DNA of 33,009 nt, taken from positions 1 through 33,009 of the IMG/VR virus record IMGVR_UViG_3300042555_001626; one strand, 5' to 3'. This document shows, in pieces, positions 6,798 through 12,909 of this stretch; the first letter of the stretch is position 1, and the number at the start of each line of letters is the position of its first letter. Source of the DNA: a virus. The notes under the pieces are model-generated. The model had not been told where the DNA came from and made no database searches. It saw only the letters and a program-made list of their open reading frames with translations. The translations under genes were made by a program, and so were the position numbers.

Positions 6798-6984
6798 TGA
6801 AGCAAGGCAAAAAGCAGTAGTATTGTTTTCTCAAATGATAGAAGCGCAGGAATCATGGAGAAGTAATATACCCTTAGCCAAGCAAAGTGTAAGAATATTG
6901 ATAAGAGAAATGATGTTATTGCCAATGCATGAGAGTCATTATATTTTTTGGGATGATGTTCTTACAGAATTGAATAATTTATGA
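6781..6984 (+). CDS. Hypothetical helical protein, 67 residues
   Basis: Starts ATG 6781 inside the end of the previous gene; product MDIVTNEARQKAVVLFSQM and so on, predicted to be helical, ending DVLTELNNL. No motif recognised. The stop overlaps the next ATG by 4 bp. Its place in a chain of overlapping genes supports that it is translated. Confidence 0.6.
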   Translation: MDIVTNEARQKAVVLFSQMIEAQESWRSNIPLAKQSVRILIREMMLLPMHESHYIFWDDVLTELNNL

Positions 6985-7103
6985 GAAAGTTAGATGAAAA
7001 GGATGCAGAAAAAATTTCATGGGTTATTGTCTTAGTTGCTATATATGTAACGATTTACATGTCATTTATTTTAATGATAATAGACAATTATTTAAGTAAG
7101 TGA
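6981..7103 (+). CDS. Single-pass membrane peptide, 40 residues
   Basis: MRKLDEKDAEKISWV is followed by one hydrophobic helix, about residues 14-35 (WVIVLVAIYVTIYMSFILMI), and a short polar end. The stop TGA overlaps the GTG start of the sigma-like gene (GTGA). A small inner-membrane protein ahead of a sigma-like factor could be a regulator or an exclusion peptide, but nothing in the sequence shows which. Confidence 0.55.
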   Translation: MRKLDEKDAEKISWVIVLVAIYVTIYMSFILMIIDNYLSK

Positions 7104-7684
7104 ACATTAGACTATTAGATTTTGCAAAAAGACACGATGAATGGATTAAGATAGCCGTTTATATTGGTGCAGACCAAGAATTTGCAAAAGAAATAGTTCA
7201 ACAAATGTATTTGAAGTTAGGCGAGATTGAGGTAAAAGAAGGTAGTTTGAATAAACTAATCAATTATGCAGGTGGAATTAATACTGTTTATGTGTTTAAG
7301 GTGATTCAAAGCATATATTTTGGTAATTTTAAAAATAAGGATTTAGCAATATTAGAAGAGATAGAGTACGAGATTCAAGATAGTAATGAAGAGGAGGAAA
7401 TGTATGATATATTGATTAGAAAGATTAAAGTAATTATATCAAGTTTCGATGAATATGAAAGAATGTTACTAGAATTGTATTTTGTACATGATAAAAGTTT
7501 AAGAGATATTCATAAAAGTACAGGCATAGGAGTACACGCAATATTTAACACGATAAAAAATGCAAAACAAAAAATTAAAAGACAAACCGAACAAGAGTAC
7601 AAAAATTACGAAAGTAGTAGAAACGGAAGAAAGACCAGCATTAGGTTTAGGGGATTCAATTGCTCAACTGACGAAGATTACTAA
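7100..7684 (+). CDS. Sigma-70-like RNA polymerase sigma factor
   Basis: The 194-residue product has a region-2-like N-terminus (residues about 12-45, HDEWIKIAVYIGAD then AKEIVQQMYLKLGEI) and a region-4 helix-turn-helix at about 116-161 (FDEYERMLLELYFVHDKSLR, DIHKSTGIGVHAIFNTIKNA, KQKIKR). That is the compact ECF-like sigma layout. It would direct RNA polymerase to phage promoters; the TGTAAC...TTTTAT family before virion genes is the natural candidate target (inference). The start is GTG 7100, overlapping the upstream stop as GTGA. The last 40 residues overlap the next gene in another frame and may be dispensable. Confidence 0.65.
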   Translation: MNIRLLDFAKRHDEWIKIAVYIGADQEFAKEIVQQMYLKLGEIEVKEGSLNKLINYAGGINTVYVFKVIQSIYFGNFKNKDLAILEEIEYEIQDSNEEEEMYDILIRKIKVIISSFDEYERMLLELYFVHDKSLRDIHKSTGIGVHAIFNTIKNAKQKIKRQTEQEYKNYESSRNGRKTSIRFRGFNCSTDEDY

Positions 7685-7997
7685 AATTGATAAACTAGTT
7701 AAGTTTATTGCAGGAGAGGATTGTGGTTGTGATGAACGCAAAGAAAAATTAAACAAACTATTTAGGTATAGTAAGCCTTTGTGTTTGATTGAAGAAGAGT
7801 TTAATTACTTAACGGAATTTCAAAAGAGTCAATCCAATACTTTAAGCAAAGAAGAAGCAGATAAAATAGCAAGTATATGGAATCGTGTATTTCAATCTAG
7901 AAGATTTTATAGACCATGTACATGTGACCCAAAGGCATGGCAAAATATGATTAACGAACTTTTAATGATTTACAAGACATATGAAAGCAACAGTTAG
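7560..7997 (+). CDS. Bacteroidota-phage conserved hypothetical, 145 residues
   Basis: The product has a Lys-rich N-terminus, then ALGLGDSIAQLTKITKIDKL and FIAGEDCGCDERKEKLNKLF (about residues 48-67), and a C-terminal RRFYRPCTCDPKAWQNMIN. GLGD...GEDCGCDERKEKLN is a stretch I associate with small Bacteroidota phage proteins of unknown function. Cys residues in CGC and CTC could bind metal. The only ATG that keeps this block is 7560, which creates a 125-bp overlap with the sigma-like gene. Function unknown. Confidence 0.7.
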   Translation: MQNKKLKDKPNKSTKITKVVETEERPALGLGDSIAQLTKITKIDKLVKFIAGEDCGCDERKEKLNKLFRYSKPLCLIEEEFNYLTEFQKSQSNTLSKEEADKIASIWNRVFQSRRFYRPCTCDPKAWQNMINELLMIYKTYESNS

Positions 7998-8136
7998 TGT
8001 TAGTTATTTGTTTGATTCAACACCAACAAAGAAGGTAGTGTATAGAGTTTGGTATAAAGGATTAATTGTTGGGGAGTACCCAGTAAAAGAACAAGCAGAA
8101 AAGTTAAAAGATAAAATAAATGGAAGTATTAATTAA
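7981..8136 (+). CDS. Small hypothetical protein, 51 residues
   Basis: ATG 7981 opens MKATVSVSYLFDSTPTKK, ending KEQAEKLKDKINGSIN: a likely beta-beta-alpha miniature fold. It overlaps the preceding gene by 17 bp and the ParB-like gene by 17 bp, filling what would otherwise be a gap in a continuous operon. No family recognised. Confidence 0.6.
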   Translation: MKATVSVSYLFDSTPTKKVVYRVWYKGLIVGEYPVKEQAEKLKDKINGSIN

Positions 8137-8797
8137 ATCGATTGATGAAATCAAAGAAAACCCTAATAATCCTAGAAGTATTAGTAAGGGTAAATTTAGA
8201 AAGTTAGTTAATTCTATTAAGGAGTTTCCTAAAATGCTAGATGTAAGACCTTTAGTAATTAATTCAGAAGGATATGTTTTGGGTGGTAATATGAGATTGA
8301 AGGCAATCAAGGAGTTAGGCTTTCAAGAAGTAAAAGTCATAGTTGCAGATGAATTTACTAAAGAACAAGAGAAAGAATTTTTAATTAAAGATAATTTGCC
8401 ATTTGGAGAATGGGACATTGATATGTTGGCAAATGAATATAATCTAGAAGATTTAGTTAATTGGGGATTTAGTGCAAGTGAACTAGCATTAGAAAAGATA
8501 GAAGATATAATTAATGAAACGGAGTATGATGAAGACCCTGTTTATCCTATTTCACCAAAAATTAGTGAGAAGCATGACTATGTTATGATTGTTTGTGATA
8601 ATTCAATTGACTATAATAATTTGTTGACCAAGTTAGGATTGGAGTACAATCAAGATTATAAGTGTCAAAGAGTTGGTATGGGAAGGGTAATTATGTTTGA
8701 TAAATTTAAAAAAATATTCAATGAAGGAAATAGTGAAAGTGGTGATAATGAGCCACAAAAGACCAACAAAGGTAGACACAAGAAAGGTAGTAAGTAA
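8120..8797 (+). CDS. ParB/Srx-like nuclease-fold protein
   Basis: Residues about 1-90 match the ParB/Sulfiredoxin fold: IDEIKENPNNPRSI, then RPLVINSEGYVLGGNMRLKAI with the GGNxRLxA core, then FTKEQEKEFLIKDNLPFGEW. A C-terminal part, HDYVMIVCDNSIDYNNLLTKL and MFDKFKKIF, resembles the region attached to phage ParB-like proteins near DNA modification genes. Stand-alone ParB-like proteins of this kind occur in phage DNA-modification loci and may bind DNA or have nuclease or nucleotide-hydrolysing activity. It lies between the two glycosyltransferase genes; its Lys-rich tail overlaps the second for 77 bp. The partition role of chromosomal ParB is unlikely, as no ParA is present. Confidence 0.8.
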   Translation: MEVLIKSIDEIKENPNNPRSISKGKFRKLVNSIKEFPKMLDVRPLVINSEGYVLGGNMRLKAIKELGFQEVKVIVADEFTKEQEKEFLIKDNLPFGEWDIDMLANEYNLEDLVNWGFSASELALEKIEDIINETEYDEDPVYPISPKISEKHDYVMIVCDNSIDYNNLLTKLGLEYNQDYKCQRVGMGRVIMFDKFKKIFNEGNSESGDNEPQKTNKGRHKKGSK

Positions 8798-9479
8798 TTG
8801 TATTATTAGTGTATCTGAAGAAGAGTACGAAGACTACAAAAAGTTTAACCCTCACAATGAATATCTTGTACACCCTAATGATGTTATAGGACTAACAAGT
8901 AAAATGAAGTGGATACATAAGCAATTAGGCAATTGTATTTTGATGGATGATGATTTAAATGCAATGAATAGATGTTATGTAGACAAAAGTTTCGAAGAAG
9001 GATTCAAGGTTGATGACCCAGATTTAGCATGGGAATTGATACAATCTACTGCCTATGTAGCAAAGCAATTGAATTGTTCAATGTTTGGCTTTAGTAATAC
9101 GGCTAGACCACTTGATTATTCATCATTGAAGCCATATTATTTGACAGGGTTTGCTATTGGTGGTAGTCTAGGTTTTTTTGAAGATTTTCCTATGGATAAA
9201 TTAGATGATGCATGTATATCAGCACAAGATTACTTTTGTAGTGCATTGAGTTCTTATTATAGTAGAAAAACTTTTATCAATAGAAAGTATGCATTTACTA
9301 GTAAAGAGCAAACATTTAAGTCAATTGGAGGAATGTCAGAACATAGAAACACAGATACAGAGAAGGCAGATTATTATTTGTTAAAACAATATTTTGGTAG
9401 TGTTATTGAAAGAAAGAAGCAATCCAATTTGAGAAAGTTGCAGAATCATTATGAAAGAATTTTAAAAATCCCGTTTTAA
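8721..9479 (+). CDS. TET-associated-type (GREB1-like) glycosyltransferase 2
   Basis: I start it at ATG 8721 because MKEIVKVVIMSHKRPTKV restores the first GT-A strand and the S/T-H-x-RP loop seen in glycosyltransferase 1 (FILTHGRP). The metal motif NCILMDDDLNAM (residues 71-82) matches LQLDDDYYYF. Later LTGFAIGGSLGFF, AQDYFCSALSSYYSR (like NEDVNTY) and IGGMSEHRN (like GGMTD) follow the same order. Overall similarity between the two enzymes is low, so they probably use different donors or acceptors. It overlaps the ParB-like gene by 77 bp and touches the methyltransferase gene. Likely role: glycosylating a modified base, or extending the sugar laid down by the first enzyme (inference). Confidence 0.7.
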   Translation: MKEIVKVVIMSHKRPTKVDTRKVVSNCIISVSEEEYEDYKKFNPHNEYLVHPNDVIGLTSKMKWIHKQLGNCILMDDDLNAMNRCYVDKSFEEGFKVDDPDLAWELIQSTAYVAKQLNCSMFGFSNTARPLDYSSLKPYYLTGFAIGGSLGFFEDFPMDKLDDACISAQDYFCSALSSYYSRKTFINRKYAFTSKEQTFKSIGGMSEHRNTDTEKADYYLLKQYFGSVIERKKQSNLRKLQNHYERILKIPF

Positions 9480-10069
9480 TGGAAAAGTTTTATTTAGATA
9501 GTTTAAAAAATAATGATGCCTATTTAATGAATGGGTGGTCAAGTGTAGATATGGCAATCAAAAGGTATTTGTTTGCAGTTCCTTTGTATAACAAATTTTC
9601 AGTAGAAGAATGTCCAATTATATATGATTATGGTTGTGGTACTGCAAATTTCAATGAATATGTCAAGCATAGAAAATATGTAGGTATTGAAGAAATTGAA
9701 GAAATGTACCTTAAAGCAAAAGAAATGTTTCCTAATGTAGAAGTACACCATAAAACACTAGAAGATATGAATATTGGTGTATATGGGTTTAAGTCATTGG
9801 CTATTGCATTAGGTATTTACATGGTAGGAGATAATGATACAAGAGAAGAAGTAATAGAGAAGACTATAAAGCATTGTAAACTTTTATGTGATAGACATTA
9901 TTATGGTTATTTGTTTAATTCTAAGCATGACCATGTAGATTATAAAGAACCACACATGGTATACTATAATTTAAGTGAGTTGATACATAGATTGCAAGAT
10001 GAAGGCTTAAAGGTTACATGTTATTTGTTTGATAAGTATGAGTTTTTTATGCATGTTAAAAAATTCTAA
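9479..10069 (+). CDS. Class I SAM-dependent methyltransferase
   Basis: The 196-residue product has motif I at 49-57 (YDYGCGTAN), the acidic end of strand 2 at YVGIEEIEEMY (67-77), and SLAIALGIYMV in the motif IV region. It lacks the (D/N/S)PP(Y/F) motif of DNA adenine and N4-cytosine methyltransferases and the PC motif of C5-cytosine enzymes, so it is more like small-molecule or sugar methyltransferases. Between a glycosyltransferase and a sugar deacetylase operon, methylation of the attached sugar is a reasonable guess. The start overlaps the upstream stop by one base. Confidence 0.75.
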   Translation: MEKFYLDSLKNNDAYLMNGWSSVDMAIKRYLFAVPLYNKFSVEECPIIYDYGCGTANFNEYVKHRKYVGIEEIEEMYLKAKEMFPNVEVHHKTLEDMNIGVYGFKSLAIALGIYMVGDNDTREEVIEKTIKHCKLLCDRHYYGYLFNSKHDHVDYKEPHMVYYNLSELIHRLQDEGLKVTCYLFDKYEFFMHVKKF

Positions 10070-10077
10070 AAATAAAT

Positions 10078-10110
10078 TTTGTATTTACAAATAAAAATAC
10101 TACCTTTACA
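10078..10110 (+). promoter_or_regulatory. Early promoter P4, leaderless type
   Basis: TTTG at 10078-10081, 19 nt, TACCTTTACA at 10101-10110, then ATG at 10113 only 2 nt later, as in P2. It should drive the operon from the RarA-like gene to terL. Confidence 0.78.
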
Positions 10111-10112
10111 CT

Positions 10113-10724
10113 ATGGATAAGAAGAACACCAAATACGAAATGAGAACGAAGTCAGGACTTGACTTCTATGTAGTAGCATCGGCTTTTCAAAAAGCAGTAA
10201 GAAGATGTGATGTGCAACAAGCAATGTACTTCGGTACGGAATTATTTATTAGTGGCTATGATGAATATGCATGGTCAAGAATAATTATTATGGTATCAGA
10301 AGATATTGGTATTGCAGAACCACAATTACCCTCCCAAATTCATGCATTGTATGAGTTTTACCAATTGTTGAAGAAGAAAAAAAACAAGCATGTTCCAGAA
10401 CGATTGCAATTTATACATGCAATCAATTTAATTGCTAGAAGTCAAAAATCTAGAATGGTTGACAATTATTTAGGTATGTATTTTGACAAGCGTGATTTGT
10501 TAGGTAAGGTTGAGATACCAGACCATGTGTATGATATGCATACAATCAAAGGTAAAATCATGAAGCGTGGCAATGACCACTTCTTTGAACATGCAGCATT
10601 TATCAATAATTGCCCTACACATTTACAAGAAGAGGAGTATATGTTGCGTGACCATATGCAAAAGATATGGAGTGAGAACAACAAACCAAGTGAGGTGAAC
10701 ATTGAGCAAATTGAATTATTTTAA
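10113..10724 (+). CDS. Stand-alone RarA/MgsA C-terminal-domain protein
   Basis: Residues about 20-70 (VVASAFQKAVRRCDVQQAMY, GTELFISGYDEYAWSRIII, SEDIGIAEP) closely follow the C-terminal, tetramer-forming domain of the RarA/MgsA/WRNIP1 AAA+ clamp-loader-like ATPases. The ATPase domain is absent: no Walker motif is present in 203 residues. RarA acts at stalled forks and binds SSB, so this protein might modulate host RarA or be adapted to replicating modified DNA. It heads the operon with the PIG-L and WbqC genes and ends one base into the next start. Family call is firm; role is inference. Confidence 0.72.
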   Translation: MDKKNTKYEMRTKSGLDFYVVASAFQKAVRRCDVQQAMYFGTELFISGYDEYAWSRIIIMVSEDIGIAEPQLPSQIHALYEFYQLLKKKKNKHVPERLQFIHAINLIARSQKSRMVDNYLGMYFDKRDLLGKVEIPDHVYDMHTIKGKIMKRGNDHFFEHAAFINNCPTHLQEEEYMLRDHMQKIWSENNKPSEVNIEQIELF

Positions 10725-11377
10725 TGAGTAAACAAATTATATTAGTAGTAGTTGCCCACCCTGATGATGAAGTATTGGGGTGCGGTGGCTATTTGTTAAA
10801 GAAATCAATTGAAGGTCATGAAACACATGTATTGTACATGAATAATGGCAATACTAGAGTAGGAAACCATAGAAGTGAAATTGAAAACCAAATACAAAAT
10901 GTTGCAAAACGATTAAAGTTTGTTGCCCACATTAAAGATTTTGTCAATAATAAGTTTGACACCTATTCTATAAGCAATATGGCTGATGAGATTAGGCAAT
11001 TAATCAATGAGATAAAGCCAACAATTGTATTGACACATATTAGCAATGATTTGCACCAAGACCATTTGGTTGTAAATCAAGCAGTTATGATTGCAAGTAG
11101 ATTTATGCCTAAGAGTTCTGTCAAAATGGTTATGACCTTTCCAACTATTAGTAGTAGTGAAGTAAACCCTAGTTTTGATTTCAGAGCAGATGCATTGTGT
11201 GATATTTCTGATTATATAAAAGAAAAGATAGATGCAATGGATGAATATGTATATGAACAAAATGCATTTAGTGAATTGAGAGGTAAAGAAGGCATAGAAG
11301 GTTGGGGAAGGTTTTATGGTATGCAAATCAATGTACCTTTTGCTGAAGGCTTTAGAATAGAAAGGATTGTCATATGA
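10724..11377 (+). CDS. PIG-L/LmbE-family zinc de-N-acetylase
   Basis: The AHPDDEVLGCGG signature at residues 11-22 supplies His12 and Asp15, and HQDH at 111-114 supplies the third zinc ligand; 217 residues is a usual family length. Members remove an acetyl group from N-acetylglucosamine in glycolipids or small thiols, exposing an amine. No signal peptide is present, so it works in the cytoplasm. In the same operon as a WbqC-like protein and near two glycosyltransferases, it probably deacetylates a GlcNAc-type sugar on phage DNA or on a nucleotide-sugar precursor (inference). The stop overlaps the WbqC start as ATGA. Confidence 0.87.
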   Translation: MSKQIILVVVAHPDDEVLGCGGYLLKKSIEGHETHVLYMNNGNTRVGNHRSEIENQIQNVAKRLKFVAHIKDFVNNKFDTYSISNMADEIRQLINEIKPTIVLTHISNDLHQDHLVVNQAVMIASRFMPKSSVKMVMTFPTISSSEVNPSFDFRADALCDISDYIKEKIDAMDEYVYEQNAFSELRGKEGIEGWGRFYGMQINVPFAEGFRIERIVI

Positions 11378-12075
11378 TTAGTTGCATGATAAGTCAGCCG
11401 AGGTATTTGCCTAGTATTACATATTTACATAGAATTGCATATGTAGATACCTTAGTAGCATACGATGATGTTCAAAGAGTAGCAAGAGACATAGAGAACA
11501 GGAATAAACTTGTCACACCTAATGGCAAACATCAGATGATAACGATTAGTATATGTTCTGGCAAGAGGGAATTGATTAAGAATAGTATGCTATGTAGTCA
11601 TGATGATTACGATAGACATGCAGAAACAGTTAAGCATTTCTATAAAAATAATTTGGTGTTTTATGACCAAGATATTGTAGATGGTTATTATAATGCTTTA
11701 AAATCTAGTATGCATATGAGGGATAGTTTTGTAGCAGGACTCCAATACCTTATAGACTTGTTTGAAATGGACACCAAAGTAGTTCTGTCAAGTTCCTTAG
11801 AGTACGAAAAAGTAGGAGGAGCAGAACAAATAGTTAAGATATGTAATGCAGTAAATGCAGATAAGTATATTAGTGGTAGAGGAGGAGTAAACTATGGAGT
11901 AACTAAAGAATTTTGTGAAAGTCATGGAATAACATTGTATGAGTATTACAATCATGTACACCCAGAAGTTGGTTTTTTTTACCAAATATTCAATGATGGC
12001 TTTGATAAATGGTATAATGTATTCAAAGAAAGTAGAATTGAAGTGTATAATAAATTAGACAAAGTAAACATATAA
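11374..12075 (+). CDS. WbqC-like family protein
   Basis: The 233-residue product opens MISCMISQPRYLPSITYLHR and continues with DTLVAYDDVQRVARDIENRN, the N-terminal signature of WbqC-like proteins, then the C-terminal SSSLEYEKVGGAEQIVKICN and DKYISGRGGVNYG. The family occurs in O-antigen and other sugar-decoration clusters, where it is thought to help modify amino sugars; its reaction is not settled to my knowledge. Translational coupling (ATGA) to the PIG-L deacetylase fits a two-step scheme in which a freed amine is then acylated or otherwise capped. That scheme is inference. Confidence 0.82.
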   Translation: MISCMISQPRYLPSITYLHRIAYVDTLVAYDDVQRVARDIENRNKLVTPNGKHQMITISICSGKRELIKNSMLCSHDDYDRHAETVKHFYKNNLVFYDQDIVDGYYNALKSSMHMRDSFVAGLQYLIDLFEMDTKVVLSSSLEYEKVGGAEQIVKICNAVNADKYISGRGGVNYGVTKEFCESHGITLYEYYNHVHPEVGFFYQIFNDGFDKWYNVFKESRIEVYNKLDKVNI

Positions 12076-12081
12076 AAAAAG

Positions 12082-12231
12082 ATGAAGACAAATAAGTACA
12101 GTAAACTAGACACAAATACTATTGACTATTGTCAAAGTGTAGGTGTAAATCCATTGAAGTTTAGTATGTGGATTCAGTATATTAAGAATCAGAATCAGAA
12201 AATATATTTTGATAAATTAAAAAAGTTATAG
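12082..12231 (+). CDS. Small hypothetical protein, 49 residues
   Basis: ATG 12082, six bp after the WbqC stop, gives MKTNKYSKLDTNTIDYCQSV and ends YFDKLKKL. Basic and helical, with SMWIQYIKNQNQK in the middle. No motif recognised. It fills the space before the HNH gene. Confidence 0.5.
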   Translation: MKTNKYSKLDTNTIDYCQSVGVNPLKFSMWIQYIKNQNQKIYFDKLKKL

Positions 12232-12234
12232 TTA

Positions 12235-12279
12235 TGGAAGATGAATACGATTTTTGGTATAACGAATTAGATTGGTAAT
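12235..12279 (+). CDS. Possible 14-residue acidic micropeptide or leader
   Basis: ATG 12235 to TAA 12279 would encode MEDEYDFWYNELDW. Its stop overlaps the HNH start codon (TAATG), so it might couple translation of the HNH gene rather than act as a protein. Too short to support on composition. Confidence 0.25.
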
Positions 12280-12532
12280 GAAACCGCATGTAAAAATATA
12301 TCTTGATTATTTTAAGTACGACTTGTATGACTTTATTCCTTGTGAGGTATGTGAATCTAGAGCAGTAGATATTCACCATATTGAAGCAAGAGGAATGGGA
12401 GGTACTAAGAAAAAGGATGAAATTGAAAACCTTATGGGATTATGTAGAGAGTGCCATGTTAAGTACGGAGATATATCGGAGTTAAAGGATTTTTTAAAGA
12501 AGATTCACAATTTAAGAATGGATGTTAAATGA
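12278..12532 (+). CDS. HNH endonuclease of the packaging module
   Basis: The 84-residue product has CEVC (residues 22-25), the HNH core DIHHIEARGMGG (31-42), Asn51 in ENLMGLC and CRECH (56-60). The two Cys pairs hold a structural zinc; the His residues and Asn form the beta-beta-alpha metal site that cuts DNA. Small HNH proteins next to terminase genes assist DNA cleavage during packaging in several HK97-type phages. It overlaps terS by 4 bp. The start is ATG 12278, which overlaps a short upstream frame; a TTG 6 bp earlier adds only two residues. Confidence 0.85.
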   Translation: MKPHVKIYLDYFKYDLYDFIPCEVCESRAVDIHHIEARGMGGTKKKDEIENLMGLCRECHVKYGDISELKDFLKKIHNLRMDVK

Positions 12533-12909
12533 AAAAGGCATTAGAAAAAAGCATAGAGGCTAGAATAGAGAAACGAGAAAACAATAAAATAGATTTCCTA
12601 GAAGCCTTAGAAAAATCGGCAGGTAATATTAGCATTGCTTGTAAGCAAATCAATGTAGGTCGTAGTACATTTTACAAATGGATGGAAGACCAAGACTTTG
12701 CATTAGCAGTGAAACATATTGAAGAGTCGATGATTGACCTAGCAGAAACTGCTTTATACAAGCAAATAAGAGAAGGAAATACTTCGGCTATTATATTCTA
12801 CCTAAAGTGCAAGGGTAAGAAAAGGGGATACGCAGAAAAACTTGAAATAGGCACAGAGGATGACAATCGTATTAAAATTGAAATCGTAGATGTTCGTACT
12901 CCAAACTAA
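12529..12909 (+). CDS. terS: Terminase small subunit (TerS)
   Basis: The 126-residue product has a charged N-terminus and a helix-turn-helix at about 33-52 (NISIACKQINVGRSTFYKWM), followed by DQDFALAVKHIEESMIDLAE and NTSAIIFYLKCKGKKRGYAE. This is the usual small-terminase plan: DNA-binding HTH, helical oligomerisation part, C-terminal tail. It should recognise phage DNA and present it to TerL. The HNH gene overlaps its start and terL overlaps its last 20 bp, the expected order. Assigned by the HTH, the NTSAIIFYLKCKGKKRGY block and its neighbours. Confidence 0.85.
   Translation: MKKALEKSIEARIEKRENNKIDFLEALEKSAGNISIACKQINVGRSTFYKWMEDQDFALAVKHIEESMIDLAETALYKQIREGNTSAIIFYLKCKGKKRGYAEKLEIGTEDDNRIKIEIVDVRTPN

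Noticed and set aside
8697-8720. Longer start of glycosyltransferase 2 at 8697
   Set aside because: The extra residues (MINLKKYS) add nothing to the fold and lengthen the overlap; 8721 gives the first strand exactly.
11000-11326. Minus-strand frame of 108 codons opposite the PIG-L gene
   Set aside because: Lies wholly inside a gene with strong motifs; the product is a hydrophobic, low-complexity shadow.
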